This document shows positions 24,057 through 36,098 of a stretch of 64,000 nucleotides of DNA, in pieces. The stretch spans positions 29,821,903 to 29,885,902 of the forward strand of contig NC_063152.1 of NCBI RefSeq assembly GCF_020921035.1, in the 5' to 3' direction. The DNA is from Rhodamnia argentea (Eukaryota; Streptophyta; Magnoliopsida; Myrtales; Myrtaceae). The notes under the pieces are model-generated. The model was given only the letters and a program-made list of their open reading frames with translations. It did not search any database and was not told where the DNA came from. Both the position numbers and the translations under genes were made by a program. Within the stretch, counting starts at the first letter, position 1. Every line of letters starts with the position of its first letter.

Positions 24057-26515
24057 GTTACAACCTTTTGAAGATCGGTAGGCAATGTTATGAACGAGAA
24101 TTCTGTGGATAGTAGCTTGTAATTTTATTTCCCGTAGTATTTCTTCTTGTTTGATAAGGTATTGTGGTTTTATCTTCATCGGATTATGAATTTCTCCTTT
24201 TCTTAGTCTTTCCACTGCCAAAACAGGATTTGTTGATGATTGCTGACTTCATTGATTGTTTATTCATGCTCTTGGTCATTTGATTCTCAGGGAGACGTAA
24301 ACGATCCAGATACTCTATTGAATGCGATTAAGCAGGTTGATGTGGTAATCTCTACCGTTGAGACACCACTACAGATCCAATACATGATTGTTGCTGCCAT
24401 TGCTACAGTAGGAAATATAAAGGTGGTGCTGTTTCTAACAATGTTGCCCTTTTAATCATTGGTCGTTTAGCAATTGACGGGTGGTACAGGTTCTGTTAGC
24501 TTAATTCTTTTCTTCTGGTATAAGTGCATCACATTCTTCTTGTGAGCTTTGCTTTGATGAAGTGGGATGCATTGACTTATTTATCTGGACACTTCACTTC
24601 TTTTTCCATCTTAAATGGTCATGACTTTGTGTAGAAGTCATCGGTGAAATTCGAGAATGACCATTTCACATCCAAGTATAGCACAGTGTGGATATTGCGC
24701 TGCCCACATACTCCCGGAGGCTTTATTTATCCAGAACCTGTGTGTTTGCGTTTCCCATAGGTCAGCGAAAAAACATAAGGAGTTTCGAGCACTCAATATG
24801 GACTGTGGACATGTATCCCAGCTCTTCGATCATGAATCTGCAGGAAACATGAACTAGTTTAACTTTGAAATTGTCTTTCCAGGAGCATTAATGTTGCATA
24901 TATGTTACCAACTCCCGCTAGCTCGGATAGTACTTAGGTAGTAATTACTGTTGCTTTGGAAGGTTGACGATCAACAATGAGTGGAACTCCGCATGCTCCG
25001 AAAAGGCAATGAACTAACCTGATATTTTATCACTTGTGAAAGTGTCCAAGCAAGCAGCATGTTTGCATATTTTATACTTGAGAGAGTCATCTGGCTGCTG
25101 CCTAAAATCTAAATCTTCACTTTTCATTTCTTCTATTTTTTTAATAGCAAACTTGGGGTATAATTTGCTTTATTGTTAAATTTATTGATCCATGTGTGAT
25201 CATTTTTTACTCTGTTATAGTAACATATTGAAAAAACATGAAATTCAGTCTCGTATGAGTTTGTTTTGTTTTATTTTGCCGGAACTCTTATAAGTTTGTT
25301 GGATAAGGGCAATGTGCTTTAAATTTGGTTGCTTTCCAATGGAAATGTTATTTCTGATGTGATTATTTTTCATTTTAGAGATTCTTGCCTTCAGTGTTTG
25401 GAAATGATGTGGATCGTGCCCATGCTGTGAAGCCAGCAAGATCATTTTATGCGGCTTTCTATACCAACATCCGCTGCCTTATTGAGGCGGAGGGAATCCC
25501 GTATAACTACATGTCTTGTAAATTCTTGCAGGGTGGCACCATTCAACATCGGCGCAGCCCGGGGCTACAGCTCCCCCTAGAGATAAAGTTGTCATCTTAG
25601 GGGATGGTAATGCAAAAGGTAAGAAGCAATTCGTTGAAATACGCATTCTGATCCGTTGGGATTTTTCTGTACAACTTTTACGATTTAATCAGGTTAGTGA
25701 TCAGAGTGAGGGCAATTCTTGAAGCTTGAGAATTCCATGCAACTCCCCATCTGGAGATGTTGGGCCTTTTACATCCATTAGACTTCACTTCCGGAGACTA
25801 ATAAATGATATGAAAGTGATGTTGGTTATCTTGGCACCATACCGCCTGGTCAGCACATTAAGAATGTTATCTCTATGTATCTGGTCGAGAAAAGAACATA
25901 TGGATGCATTTGTCTGTGATGAATCCATTTATCGAGAGAGTTCTTTAACTGCAAGCCTAAAGTAAACTCTAGGAAGATCAAACGTTCTGTGATATATTTG
26001 TTTGCCAAATTCTAAGATTCTCCCCGTTAATATACAGTGGTGTTTAACAAGGAGGATGACATCGGCACCTACCATCAAAGCTGTGGATGATCCGAGGACC
26101 TTGAACAAAATTCTGTACATCAGACCTCCTGCCAAAACCTACTCGATGAATGATCTCGCGTCCTTGTGGGAGAAAAAGATCGGCAAGACCCTGGAGAGGG
26201 CTTGTATTCCCGAGGAGCAAGTTCTGAAGATCATTCAAGGTCAGAGGATGCGTTACTATTAGATTTAAGCAGGTGGAAATAATTTCTATTCTCTCCAAGA
26301 TTTAAAGCTTTCGACGCCGATCGGTCTACTTGTCCATTCATATTGCAGATGCGGAACCTCCAGCCGATCTGATGTTGGCCATATCCCATTCTGTTTTCGT
26401 GAAAGGAGACCAAACCAATTCCGAGATTGAGCCATCGTTTGGAGTGGAAGCTTCGGAGCTCTACCCCGACGTCAAGTACACCGCCGTGGATGAGTACCTT
26501 GATCAATTTCTCTGA

Positions 26516-27709
26516 TTATCAAAACTTACTGTACTCGGTGATTTGATATCTCACGTCAGCTTGGAATCATAAATAGTGTAGTTCTCTGCTTCTCAGGATC
26601 CTAGTGTGTCATCTCATGGCATGTACAACCCCCAAGGATAAGGACACACATACTATGAATACTGAATATGTGCTCATCTGTGCTGTGCTTGGACAAGTTA
26701 CTCCTCTTCTGGAGTTGCTATGGGTTTAGGGCTAGCTAAATTAAAGAAAGAAGACGAGGGTTATGGGTTGTCATGCCAAAAGCCTTAGTCCAAATTTGGG
26801 TCAAACCCTTCACCCCTCAAACCATAGAAGACTTGATTAGACAAATTGAAAGTAGAATTACTTGATTAGAGAAGCAACAAATAAACCGGTTGGAAAGTGT
26901 AGATTTTCCTTTTTCCATTCTCGTAGCGGAGCTAATAAAATCATACCAGAGTTGATGCGCGTTTCGACAACATGCTCGCCATTCGTAGCTTGCAAGGTCC
27001 TAGTCGGTAGAAGCTCCAACTTGGGAGGTATTTGTAAAATCAAATTCTTAACATGTCTTTGAAAATCTCCTCAGAATTGAAACTTAAGGTTCAGTGAGCA
27101 GATTATTGTTTTTTTTTTTTAAAATAAGTCAGCAAAGATGAAATTTCTGTTGCCAGGTGATTAAGGGTAAGCTTAAAGAATAACCAGTTTCAACCGATTG
27201 ATGACTACCTCACGATATTAGATTATTATTAATTTTGTAAGGACTCTCATCATTGAATCAATCTAACAAAACAGAAAAATTCATATTAGCTTTCTAATAA
27301 CATTAGATTATTATTAATTTTGCGTGGTATATATATGCTTACATCATATTGTCACAATGATCTACTATGCTTGATCTATTCTGGACCGTATATGCTGCAC
27401 GTAGTGCATTGCCCTTTCATGCTTTTTTTATTTATATTTTCATATCATAAAGGAAACCTGAAAAGTGATTTCAATTTCTGCATTCTCAGTTACATGAAAA
27501 ATTCCGACTAGAAGAAAAAAATTGCATAAAAAAATCATTGTAAAACATAGTGGATCATAATATAAAATTTAATAGAATCTCTGGCACTTCAAAATTATGA
27601 TAACTTAAAATCTAAAAAGTGGATTCAAATTTGGATTTTCTTATTTTTGGTAAGTTAAGTTTGTCTTATTTCGCTAAGTTTGTTTTTTTTTCACCATAAA
27701 AAGACAATT
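26516..27709. other. C-D spacer
   Basis: No gene is seen. To about 27013 it matches the 3' flank of copy A. From about 27251 to the copy D promoter it matches the A-B spacer. The stretch between is an insertion holding LTR-like sequence. Confidence 0.6.
27058..27250 (-). repeat. Degraded Gypsy LTR fragment
   Basis: It is similar to about 5457-5645, in the inferred LTR of the Gypsy fossil (shared features: GAAAATCTCCTC, a TTCTGTTG segment, ATAACTAGTTTCA/ATAACCAGTTTCA). It interrupts the otherwise collinear A-B/C-D spacer and so arrived after, or was lost in one copy after, the block duplication. Fossil; no coding part. Confidence 0.6.
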
Positions 27710-27722
27710 ATGCCCTCTGGAA
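27710..27722 (+). promoter_or_regulatory. Conserved upstream motif, copy D
   Basis: ATGCCCTCTGGAA (one base shorter than in A and B) lies 122 bases before the copy D start codon, in the same shared proximal block. Confidence 0.35.
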
Positions 27723-27831
27723 TCAAGGATAAAACGACGATTCATCTCGAAGCCCGCCAACAGTCTCAGCACGAGACCGAGCAAGTTCGCCGGGAAAAAC
27801 CACGCCGCCGCCGCCGTAAAAACCATCCGAG

Positions 27832-30800
27832 ATGGCCGAGAAGAGCAAGGTCCTGGTGATCGGAGGCACTGGATATATCGGAAAGTTCATCGTGGAAGCG
27901 AGTGCTAAGTCCGGTCACCCTACCTTCGCTCTCGTGAGGGAGTCCACTCTCTCCAACCCCGCCAAGGCCAACATCGTCGAAGGTTTCAAGAGCTTAGGCG
28001 TCGATCTTGTTCATGTGAGTAGCTATTCCCGCGCGATTATGTTCCTTTCCCACATTTGGTTCTGCTTCGGGAAATCGGAGCGTCGCCTGCCGTCAATCTT
28101 GTTTGTCGTTCTCAGAAATTTCTTTAGCAGTAGAATCGGAGTTGACTGTTATCCCAATCTCTAGAGAATTGGTGAAATCAGAAATCACGTCCCTCTCATT
28201 TTTCACACTGGCCGACGCATTGTCTTCTCAGCTTCGCATGTTGATCAGAGCGAGCACATTTCCAGACAAATCTCATAGAAACATCCGTATGCTATAGCTG
28301 TTTATGAGATAGCTATAGCTACGTAGCTCCCCTTTGCCGTGGAGACAAATCTTGTTGACGATTGCCGACTTTTATCGATTGTTTATTCATGTTCGTTGGT
28401 TATTTGATTCTCAGGGAGACATATACGATCAAGAGAGTCTACTGAATGCGATTAAGCAGGTTGATGTGGTAATCTCTACTGTTGGGATAGAACAACTAGA
28501 GGACCAAGACAAGATCGTTGCCGCCGTCAAAGCAGCCGGGAATATCAAGGTGGTGCTGTTTCTAATGATTTCGTCCTAGTTACTATTGTTCCTTTAGTAT
28601 TTGACTGATGATTTAGGTTGTGTTAGCTTAATTCTTTTCTTCTCGCATAAGCCTCGGAACCTAAATAGAAACTTTGGAACTGTAAGGGCACAAATATACG
28701 AGGAGGAGAAAGGAAAGCGTCGTGCAAACTTGTCCAACACAAAGTAGGATTTTGATTTCTCTTGTTTCTGTAACCCAATCAGCAAGAAGTCCAAAATTGA
28801 CTTTCCCTTTCTAAGTTTTCTTCTCTGACCAAGTGCACTTGCAGCAACGAAGAAGGAGCTTCCATGGGTGACTAAACTCCTTCTTTCTTTTGACAAGTTG
28901 AAGAATCCCCTGTACACAACCACCACATGCCACTGCCCTTAGTTGGAATAGGAATCAAAATTCAACTAGGATTTTTCTTGGAGATTGAAAGAAAATCAAT
29001 CTCATTATTTCTAGCAGTAAGTGCACCTTGTTCTCCTTGTGAGGTTCGCTTTGATGAAGTGGGATGGATTGACTTATTTTATCTATAGAGTTAACTTCTT
29101 TTTTCATCTGAAATGGTCATGACTTTCTGTAGAATTCATCAGTGAAATTCGACGATGACTATTTCAAATCCAAGTATAGCACAGTGTGGGCTTCTGTCAT
29201 CATGGATGCACAATGCACCATCTACATGCATCCATAAATGTGCGTATGTATTTACTCAGAGATTTACATCTTCACACACAAAAAGGTTCTTCGACCTCAA
29301 ACTTGTTTCCTCCCCTCTCACGATCCTCGTATGGATATTGGGCTGCCCACACAAGGAGGCTTTGTTTATCCAGAACCTGTGTGGTTGGTTTTCCTCTCAG
29401 TCAGCCAAAAAACTAAAAAGTTTCAAGCACTCAATGTGGATTATAAATGCCTAGCCAGCTCTTCGATCTTGAATAGGTGGGAAACATGAACTAGTTAACC
29501 ATTGAAATGGTCTTTTTCAGTAGTATTATCACTGTTGTAAATATGTATTAGTATTATCACTGTTGCAAATATGTCTATCTTACCCGACCCCATCTACTGA
29601 TGTAGTACTTAGATGTTGTTGTTGCTGCTTTGGGTGGTTGGCTGTCAATGATGAGTGGAACTCAGCAGGCTCACAGAAGGCAAGGGACTTACCTGATGTT
29701 TTACTACCTAAGAAAGTGTCCAAGCAAGTAGCATGTTTGGATGTTATATAATTGACAAAGTTATCTGGCTGTTGTCCTAGTTCTTCTATTTTTCTAACAG
29801 CGCTTGGGATTGAATTTGCTTAATTGCTGAAATTGTTGATTGACTTATAATCTGTTTTTTGTCACTCTGTTGTCGTAAGATATTTAAAAAAAAACATGAA
29901 ATTCAGTCTCATATCGGATTTTTTTTTTTTTTTGTTGCTAGGACTCATATAAGTTTATTTATTTATTGGTCAAAAAATAAGTTATTGGATAAGGGGAATA
30001 TGCTTTATTTTTTTTTTTATTCCTTTCTAATAAAAATGTTTCTTCTGATTTGATTATTTTCCTTTTAGAGATTCTTGCCTTCAGAGTTTGGACGTGATGT
30101 GGATTGTGTCCATGCTGTGGAGCCAGCAAAAGCTATGTTTGCTATCAAGGCCAAGATCCGCCGCCTTGTTGAGGCCGAGGGAATCCCTTATACCTATGTG
30201 TCTTCTAACTCTTTTGCAGGTTGGTTCCTCCCAACATTGGCACAGCCCGGGGTTACAGCTCCCCCTAGAGATAAAGTTGTCATCTTAGGGGATGGAAATA
30301 CAAAAGGTAAGAAGCAATTCTGGAGATGTTGGGTCTTTGACATCCAGGAGTCTTCACCTTCTGTGACTAACTGATGATATGAAAGTGATGTGGGTTATTT
30401 TGGCACAATACTGCCTGGTCACCACACTACGAAGGTCGTCTTTATGTAATTGCTTGAGAAAAGAACATATGGATGCATTTGTCTGCCAATTGTCTGATGA
30501 ATCTACTTACCGGGAGAATTCTTCCTTAAATGCGAGCCGAAAGTCACTCTAGGAAGATCAATGGCTCTGTGATATATTTATTAAGCCACATTCCAAAATT
30601 TTCCCCGTCCATATACATATACAGCGGTGTTTAACAGGGAGATTGACATCGGCACCTATACCATCAAAGCTGTGGATGATCCGAGGACCCTAAACAAACT
30701 TCTGTACATCAAACCTCCTGCCAACACCTACTCGATTAATGATCTCGTGTATTTGTGGGAGAGAAAGATCGGCAAGACCCTGGAGAGGGTTTATGTTCCA

Positions 30801-31100
30801 GAGGAGCAGGTTCTGAAGAACATTCAAGGTCAGGGATGCATTGCTATTAGATTTAAGCGCTTGAAATTCTCTTTTCTCTCCAAGATTTAAAGCTTCTGAC
30901 GTTGATCGGCCTACTTGTCCACTCATGTTGCAGAGGCGGCATTTCCACTCAATCTGATGTTGGCCATATCCCATTCTGTTTTTGTGAAAGGAGGCCAAGC
31001 CAACGTCGAGATTGAGCCATCGTTCGGAGTGGAAGCTTCCGAGCTCTACCCCGATGTCAAATACACCGCCGTGGATCAGTATCTTGATCAGATCATCTGA
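27832..31100 (+). CDS. PCBER: PCBER-like reductase, copy D (intact)
   Basis: Exons 27832-28014, 28415-28549, 30069-30306, 30625-30828 and 30934-31100 give 308 residues, exactly the family length. The NADPH loop is GGTGYIG (residues 11-17). SEFG is at 111-114, catalytic Lys133 lies in AIKAKIRR, and the APPRDKVVILGDGN and VDDPRTLNK segments are complete. Expected role: cytosolic NADPH-dependent reduction of phenylcoumaran neolignans or a related phenylpropanoid substrate. Closest relative in the window is copy B (TVGIEQLEDQDKIVAA against AVGTEQLEDQDKIVAA), which supports duplication of an A-B gene pair. Intron 2 carries an extra segment of about 360 bases. The substrate cannot be decided from sequence alone. 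Confidence 0.92.
28651..29012. repeat. Extra segment inside intron 2 of copy D
   Basis: Introns 2 of A and C run straight from TTCTTCTGGTATAAG to GTGCAT/GCGCAT. In D the same place holds about 360 extra bases between CATAAG and TAAGTGCACC, so a short TAAG duplication may flank it. It has no recognisable protein; a small non-autonomous element or solo LTR is possible. Confidence 0.45.
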
Positions 31101-32980
31101 TTCTTGAAGCTGAGTGTGCAGGGTAATTTCTCACATCAGCTTAGAACACGAGTAATATTGGATTTTGCTTCTCAGGATCTGAGTGTGAAAGGTCGCTCCC
31201 CATGTTTGTCTTTCTCCATTTTCGTATGTTATACGTTCCACATCCTCGGTGTGGGTATTGAATTGGAGCGCTCCTGATGCCCGATGCCATACGTGGTTTC
31301 CTGGTTTTAGACCAAAGATAAGTATGTGGTTTCAATTTGGGTTCAAACGAGAAAAGAGTTAAAGACATATCAAGCATCATTTCCCCTAGAACCCCTTTCC
31401 CAATCTGTATTAGCTTTCTCCTACTATGTATACGAATATCAATTGTCAAGAGGTAATTTGGGAGACTTTTTCTGTAGCATTGCTCTATATTCGTGCTAAG
31501 AAGAGGGACTAATGTCCATTTGATAAAATCCTTAGCTCATGCGATCCACGAGTGGATTTGTCCGATTTTGTGATCATGATCAACTGTCGTCGTTTTAACG
31601 TGTAGATCTTTCATATACTTTTGGCTGTTGGATCAAGTTTTGTATCTTGCTAATGAAAGGTTTGGAAAATAACCGCCCTTAGATATCCAAAGACCTCGGA
31701 AATGGACGAGCTCGTCGACGTGCAAACATTGCGGGTCTTCTTTTCTCGATGGTGGTGCAGGCGCAAATTATTACGGCACATAAATAAAAACTATCTTAAA
31801 TAAAAAGTGTCGTCATAAATCTACTAAAAAAATTACTTTGGAAAAAGTACAAATTCGAAAAATACGAGGGCCTTGAAAAGAACTCTAGATTACTTAAAAT
31901 GAGATATTCCGCAGGTGGAAAAAATTTGATGCCGGCATTGCCTAGTCTCCTGGACGCCCGCACAGAGGAGGAGCGTCATCAGCGTGCCTCGAATAGTTCA
32001 TTGAACTGGCGTCGGCAGGGTATTAAATATGAATATTTAACTAATATTGTTGACTTGGACTAAATAGAGTCGTTGACAGCGATATGCGGGCGGTTCATTT
32101 TGTTTTTGTTGCTTTTCTTACGCAACATTCATATGAGAGTTGAATTAAGATTTACATCTAGGATTATTCGTAAATGAGTCTATTTAAATGTATTTGTTTT
32201 CTAAAATTTATTATGAAAATGTAATTAAGTTATATTATTTTTTAAAAAAATATGCTGAAAGTCCTAAAACTTATTACAAAAGTATAATCATATCCTAAAA
32301 CTTTTAAAAAGTACAATCAATTCCATTAATTCCTTAATAGACTTAATTGCGCTGACTTGATAAGTTTTAGGACCTAATTGCGTTTTTTTTTAAGTTGAGA
32401 CTAAATTAAACTTCTATGACAAATTTAAAGATTTTCAGTACCTTATCTTGTCCTGGAGAGAAAATGTTGGTATATTGTCTGTGTCAGTCCAGTATTATAA
32501 TGTCAAACGTGTCCCTGAAATCTCTTTGTTATTGAAGATCATCTTCATACGTAGACCTCTTCAGCTTCGTTTATCTGTCTCTGTCTCTGTCTCTCTCTTC
32601 TTCATTACGTTTTTTCACGACCCTTTCTTCCCCATAGAAAATGTCTTGAGCCACCAGTTGTACTCAAACCAGTGAAGGTTCTTGGAAGCCTTCTGCGTTT
32701 GTGCACAGTTCAAGTCCGAGAGACATCCGGAAGACCAGGTCTTCCTCCTTTTCTTGGGTTGAGCTGGTGAGAATCTCTCTTTTTCGTTAAGCTCATCTCT
32801 AACAAAAATCTTCATGAGTTTTGTTGTTTGTTCTCATATGATCGTGTCTTTCTTGGGTTCTGTTGTTTAGTGTTTCACTTATTCGTTGGGATGTTAGAAG
32901 TGATTATTGTTTATGCTTGATGGTCAGTGAAGTTTCAGCTGAGGTGGTGTGCTTGGATTTGGTGAGTGGGAGTGCGGAGA
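31101..32980. other. Spacer between copy D and the SnRK2 gene
   Basis: The first 100 bases are D 3' flank, homologous to that of B. The rest to about 32440 has no gene. A pyrimidine-rich CTGTCT repeat at about 32576-32600 and the following 350 bases look like the SnRK2 promoter and 5' UTR. A 5'-UTR intron (about 32769-32939, GTGAGA...TTTCAG) is plausible but unproved. Confidence 0.45.
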
Positions 32981-35900
32981 ATGGAAGAGCGTTATGAGCC
33001 ATTGAAGGAGCTCGGCTCTGGGAATTTCGGAGTGGCGAGGTTGGTGAGAGATAGGAAGACAAAGGAGCTTCTTGCTGTCAAGTCCATAGAGAGGGGAAGC
33101 AAGGTTGAATTTTTCTCATTCCTCTTGTAGACAACAGTTTCTCGCTCTACTTGATCGTGTGTTAATTCCGCGACACCGGTTCGAGGAGATCTCTGTCTAT
33201 TGATGAACCGCCGATAATGGTTGCATTGACAGTGAATCTAAGGCACCTTTAGGGAATCGTTGTGTGCTCAGCTAAGGGTAGGCTTTCTCTATAGGGTGTG
33301 GGGGAACCCAAAATTCCATGCTGATCAGCGTTCTGTATAGAACTTAAGTTTTTGTTTTGCTTCTATGAGCAGGCTCGGCAACTTTAATCGGCGGTACTCT
33401 TTTCTTGGTATTATGGCCATTGAACAGATTACTTCGTATTTCTCTAGCTTTCAAGGCAATTGTGATGTCTGCATCTTAGCTTAATGAAGAAAATCGCAAG
33501 CCGGATCTTTTATTAGATTAGGGAGTGATTGATTGTTAAGACCTCGGTTTAGTTACTACAATATCATTCTTGTAAATTTCATCTGAGATACTAGCTTATT
33601 TGCTTGAGTTCCTCCGTGTCATTTTACCAGATACATGCCATGACTAATAGTTTTGTTATCAGATTGATGAGAAAGTCCAGAGGGAGATCATCAACCACAG
33701 ATCCTTGAGGCATCCAAACATTGTCAGATTTAAGGAGGTAGTGATTTAAGTTTCCATTCTGGTCACATTGCTGTGTTTTCATGCACTAATTTGAGTCTTG
33801 GAAAAGGCGGGGCGATAATCCGATCTCTTCCCGAGCAGCCAAGTGCTTTATGCATATGTTCCTAGCGAAATAGGCTTGGCTGAACTAACTTTAGGAGCCA
33901 AATCTACTGAACTTCTGCTTCTAGAAAGAGGCTAAAATGTGCAAGTGCTTTGGATGTTCAATACAGGTCCTGTTGACCCCTACTCATTTGGCTATCGTCA
34001 TGGAATATGCGGCTGGTGGAGAGCTTTTCGAGAGGATATGCGCTGCAGGTCGTTTTAGCGAAGATGAGGTTTGTGCTGCCTGGTCCTTTTGAGCACAAAA
34101 CGGGCTTCATCCGAATCAATTTGGTCCAAAAGAGGGTTCCATCACTTATGTTTGCATCTTTATTCTTTCATGTGACAGGCAAGATTTTTCTTTCAGCAGC
34201 TTATATCCGGAGTCAGCTATTGTCATACCATGGTTTGATTCTGCATCATTGCTCTGCTCTTTTTCCCTCGTTCTTGGTTTTAATTGTCTAATCAAAGCAT
34301 AGATGCTTCTCTCTTCCAAAGTCACAATGGATTTTTCTCCTGTAGTTTCTTATGTTCATTGCAGGAAATTTGTCATCGGGACCTTAAACTGGAGAACACT
34401 CTACTCGATGGAAGTCCGATGCCTCGTCTCAAGATATGCGACTTTGGTTACTCAAAGGTCCGGTCATCTTTTTGCCAACTTCTTGCTAATCTTTGTTTCT
34501 CCTCCTCATATTCGCCTGTGATTGCTTGTGTATGTAAACTACAGTCCGGTCTGTTGCATTCTCAACCCAAATCCACGGTTGGAACGCCGGCGTACATTGC
34601 TCCAGAAGTTCTGTCGAGAAAGAAGTATGATGGCAAGGTTTGTACAATATTATTTTCCCAGTTTTTAATTGTTTCAGAGGGAGGTGCTTCTCTAAAAATT
34701 CTGGTATGCGCATAACATGTACTAGGGCATCATGCGCATAACATGTACTAGGGCATCATTCATCCTGTCAGATTTCCCAGGGATATGTGAAAATAACTAA
34801 AGCTACAAACACTAAAGTTTTGATTTTAGAATGGTTAGAAAGGAGTGTCGTCAGGTAGCTCGTAATTGACTGCAAAATAAAGCTCTTACGTCGTCAGTAA
34901 TATGAACTCCCCGTCCGATAGGCATTGAATCAGTCAGGTCCAACTCAGAGCCTAATGGTCACAAGATATGCATAACTAATTGCAAATAGTTAAACTCAGT
35001 CTTGTCCAGGAATGAATCCCGACCATGTCCTATCCATAACTGCTAATGATTAAGTCTAACAATCCCATATTAGTTGTTTCATTGGGAATGTTCTGTTTCT
35101 TCTTGTTTCACTCGTGTCCTTTCATTTCTACGCGCTTCTGTGGCTTCTTCATTTTCTACATAGTCCATCGCAATCATACGAAATGATAGTCTTTCTTGCT
35201 TGACCGTAGCTGAATGCGAGAGACACGTATGACCATACCTGAAAATGGGGTCCTGCTGAGTCCGTAAAATAATCGAGTCGTCCTCTTTGTGTGATAACAC
35301 TAGCCGCTGGCTGCCTCTTTTCAATAGATTGCAGATGTTTGGTCTTGCGGGGTGACACTATATGTGATGCTGGTTGGAGCATACCCGTTCGAGGATCCCG
35401 GCGATCCTAGGAATTTCCGGAAGACCATCGACGTGAGTTTGCTCTGCGCCTTAAGTGAAGTAGAAGGTGTTCCGTTGTCCCATTGGAGAAATAAGACGTA
35501 TCGATTTTCACGGGTATTGACTCTCCGCTGTTCTTTTACAGAGAATAATGACTGTCCATTACTCCATACCAGACTATGTGCACGTTTCTGCAGATTGCAG
35601 GCACCTGCTTTCTCGCATATTTGTCGCCAATCCTGCCGAGGTAACCCTATCACTATTGTTCATTCCTTCATTTGCTAGGGAACTTTTTTGCTAAAACCAA
35701 AGTTAAGTTTCTCTAGTGTTCCACTCTGAAGAAGTGATTAACTTCGATTATATAAAGGAAATAGTCATGGGAACTGAAAAATAGTTCTTATAATTAGTAA
35801 TTGATATTGACACTCTTCTTCCATTTCTTCATTGAAGAGGATCACTCTCCCAGAGACAAAACAGCACCCTTGGTTCCTGAAGAACTTACCAAAGGAGTTG

Positions 35901-36098
35901 ATCGAAGGCGAGAAATCGAACTACGAATCAGAGCGGGACCAACCCGTTCAGAGCGAGGAAGAAATAATGCAGATCATACAAGAGGCGCGGACGCCGGGGC
36001 AAGGACATACAGCTGCCGGGGCGGGTGCAGCCTCAGAACCCGACCCTGATGAAGAAGCCGATCTAGAATCCGAAATCGATGTCAGCGGTGATTTTTAG
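32981..36098 (+). CDS. SnRK2: SnRK2-type serine/threonine protein kinase
   Basis: Nine exons: 32981-33103, 33663-33737, 33967-34068, 34179-34232, 34365-34457, 34545-34637, 35328-35432, 35542-35640 and 35838-36098, giving 334 residues. SnRK2 kinases act in osmotic-stress and, for some subclasses, abscisic-acid signalling in cytosol and nucleus. Visible kinase parts: G-loop GSGNFG (12-17), Lys34 in [16 protein letters not shown] with Asp124, DFG at 144-146, activation loop [17 protein letters not shown] with Ser155 in the place of the OST1 activation-loop serine, [10 protein letters not shown]. The C-terminus has the SnRK2 box ([11 protein letters not shown]) and an acidic tail ending [14 protein letters not shown]. 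The nine-exon plan is usual for the family. The subclass is uncertain; the short N-terminus argues against the ABA-core group (SnRK2.2/2.3/2.6). Confidence 0.95.

Larger units (their letters stand above)
19196..24061 (-). mobile_element. Ty1/Copia LTR retrotransposon in intron 1 of copy C (fossil)
   Basis: This is a full-length, minus-strand element at 19201-24056, flanked by 5-bp GTTAC target duplications (19196-19200 and 24057-24061). Copy A has the empty site at 8055-8059. LTRs start TGTTAG and end CTAACA. The primer-binding site next to the right LTR (minus strand TGGTATCGTAGC) suits initiator tRNA-Met, and a G-rich polypurine tract adjoins the left LTR. Parts in coding order: gag about 22.5-23.8 kb with a zinc knuckle (CNFCKQNGHTEDRC), protease near 22.4 kb (LDSGAAHHM), integrase about 21.5-22.2 kb, reverse transcriptase about 19.9-21.1 kb (LLLYVDDM), RNase H about 19.4-19.8 kb. 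The coding region is broken, with about four or five interruptions. The near-identical LTRs suggest a recent insertion. Confidence 0.95.
18646..26515 (+). pseudogene. PCBER-like copy C, frameshifted and carrying a Copia element in intron 1
   Basis: Exon equivalents are 18646-18813, 24291-24422, 25379-25618, 26038-26239 and 26349-26515. It is closest to copy A: the same GVTALIG loop, the same five-residue gap, TVETPLQ in exon 2, and AAFYTNIRC where the catalytic Lys belongs. Exon 3 is 240 rather than 241 bases because of a one-base deletion near 25520. The shifted frame ends at the stop at 25598-25600, giving a product of about 174 residues. Exon 4 has a two-base deletion near 26072, which would restore frame if the first stop were not already there. 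Splice sites look intact, so a transcript is possible despite the 5.5-kb first intron. A functional reductase is unlikely. Confidence 0.9.

Noticed and set aside
28594-28926. Minus-strand frame of 110 codons in intron 2 of copy D
   Set aside because: It spans the edge of an intron insertion and has no recognisable domain or splice signals.
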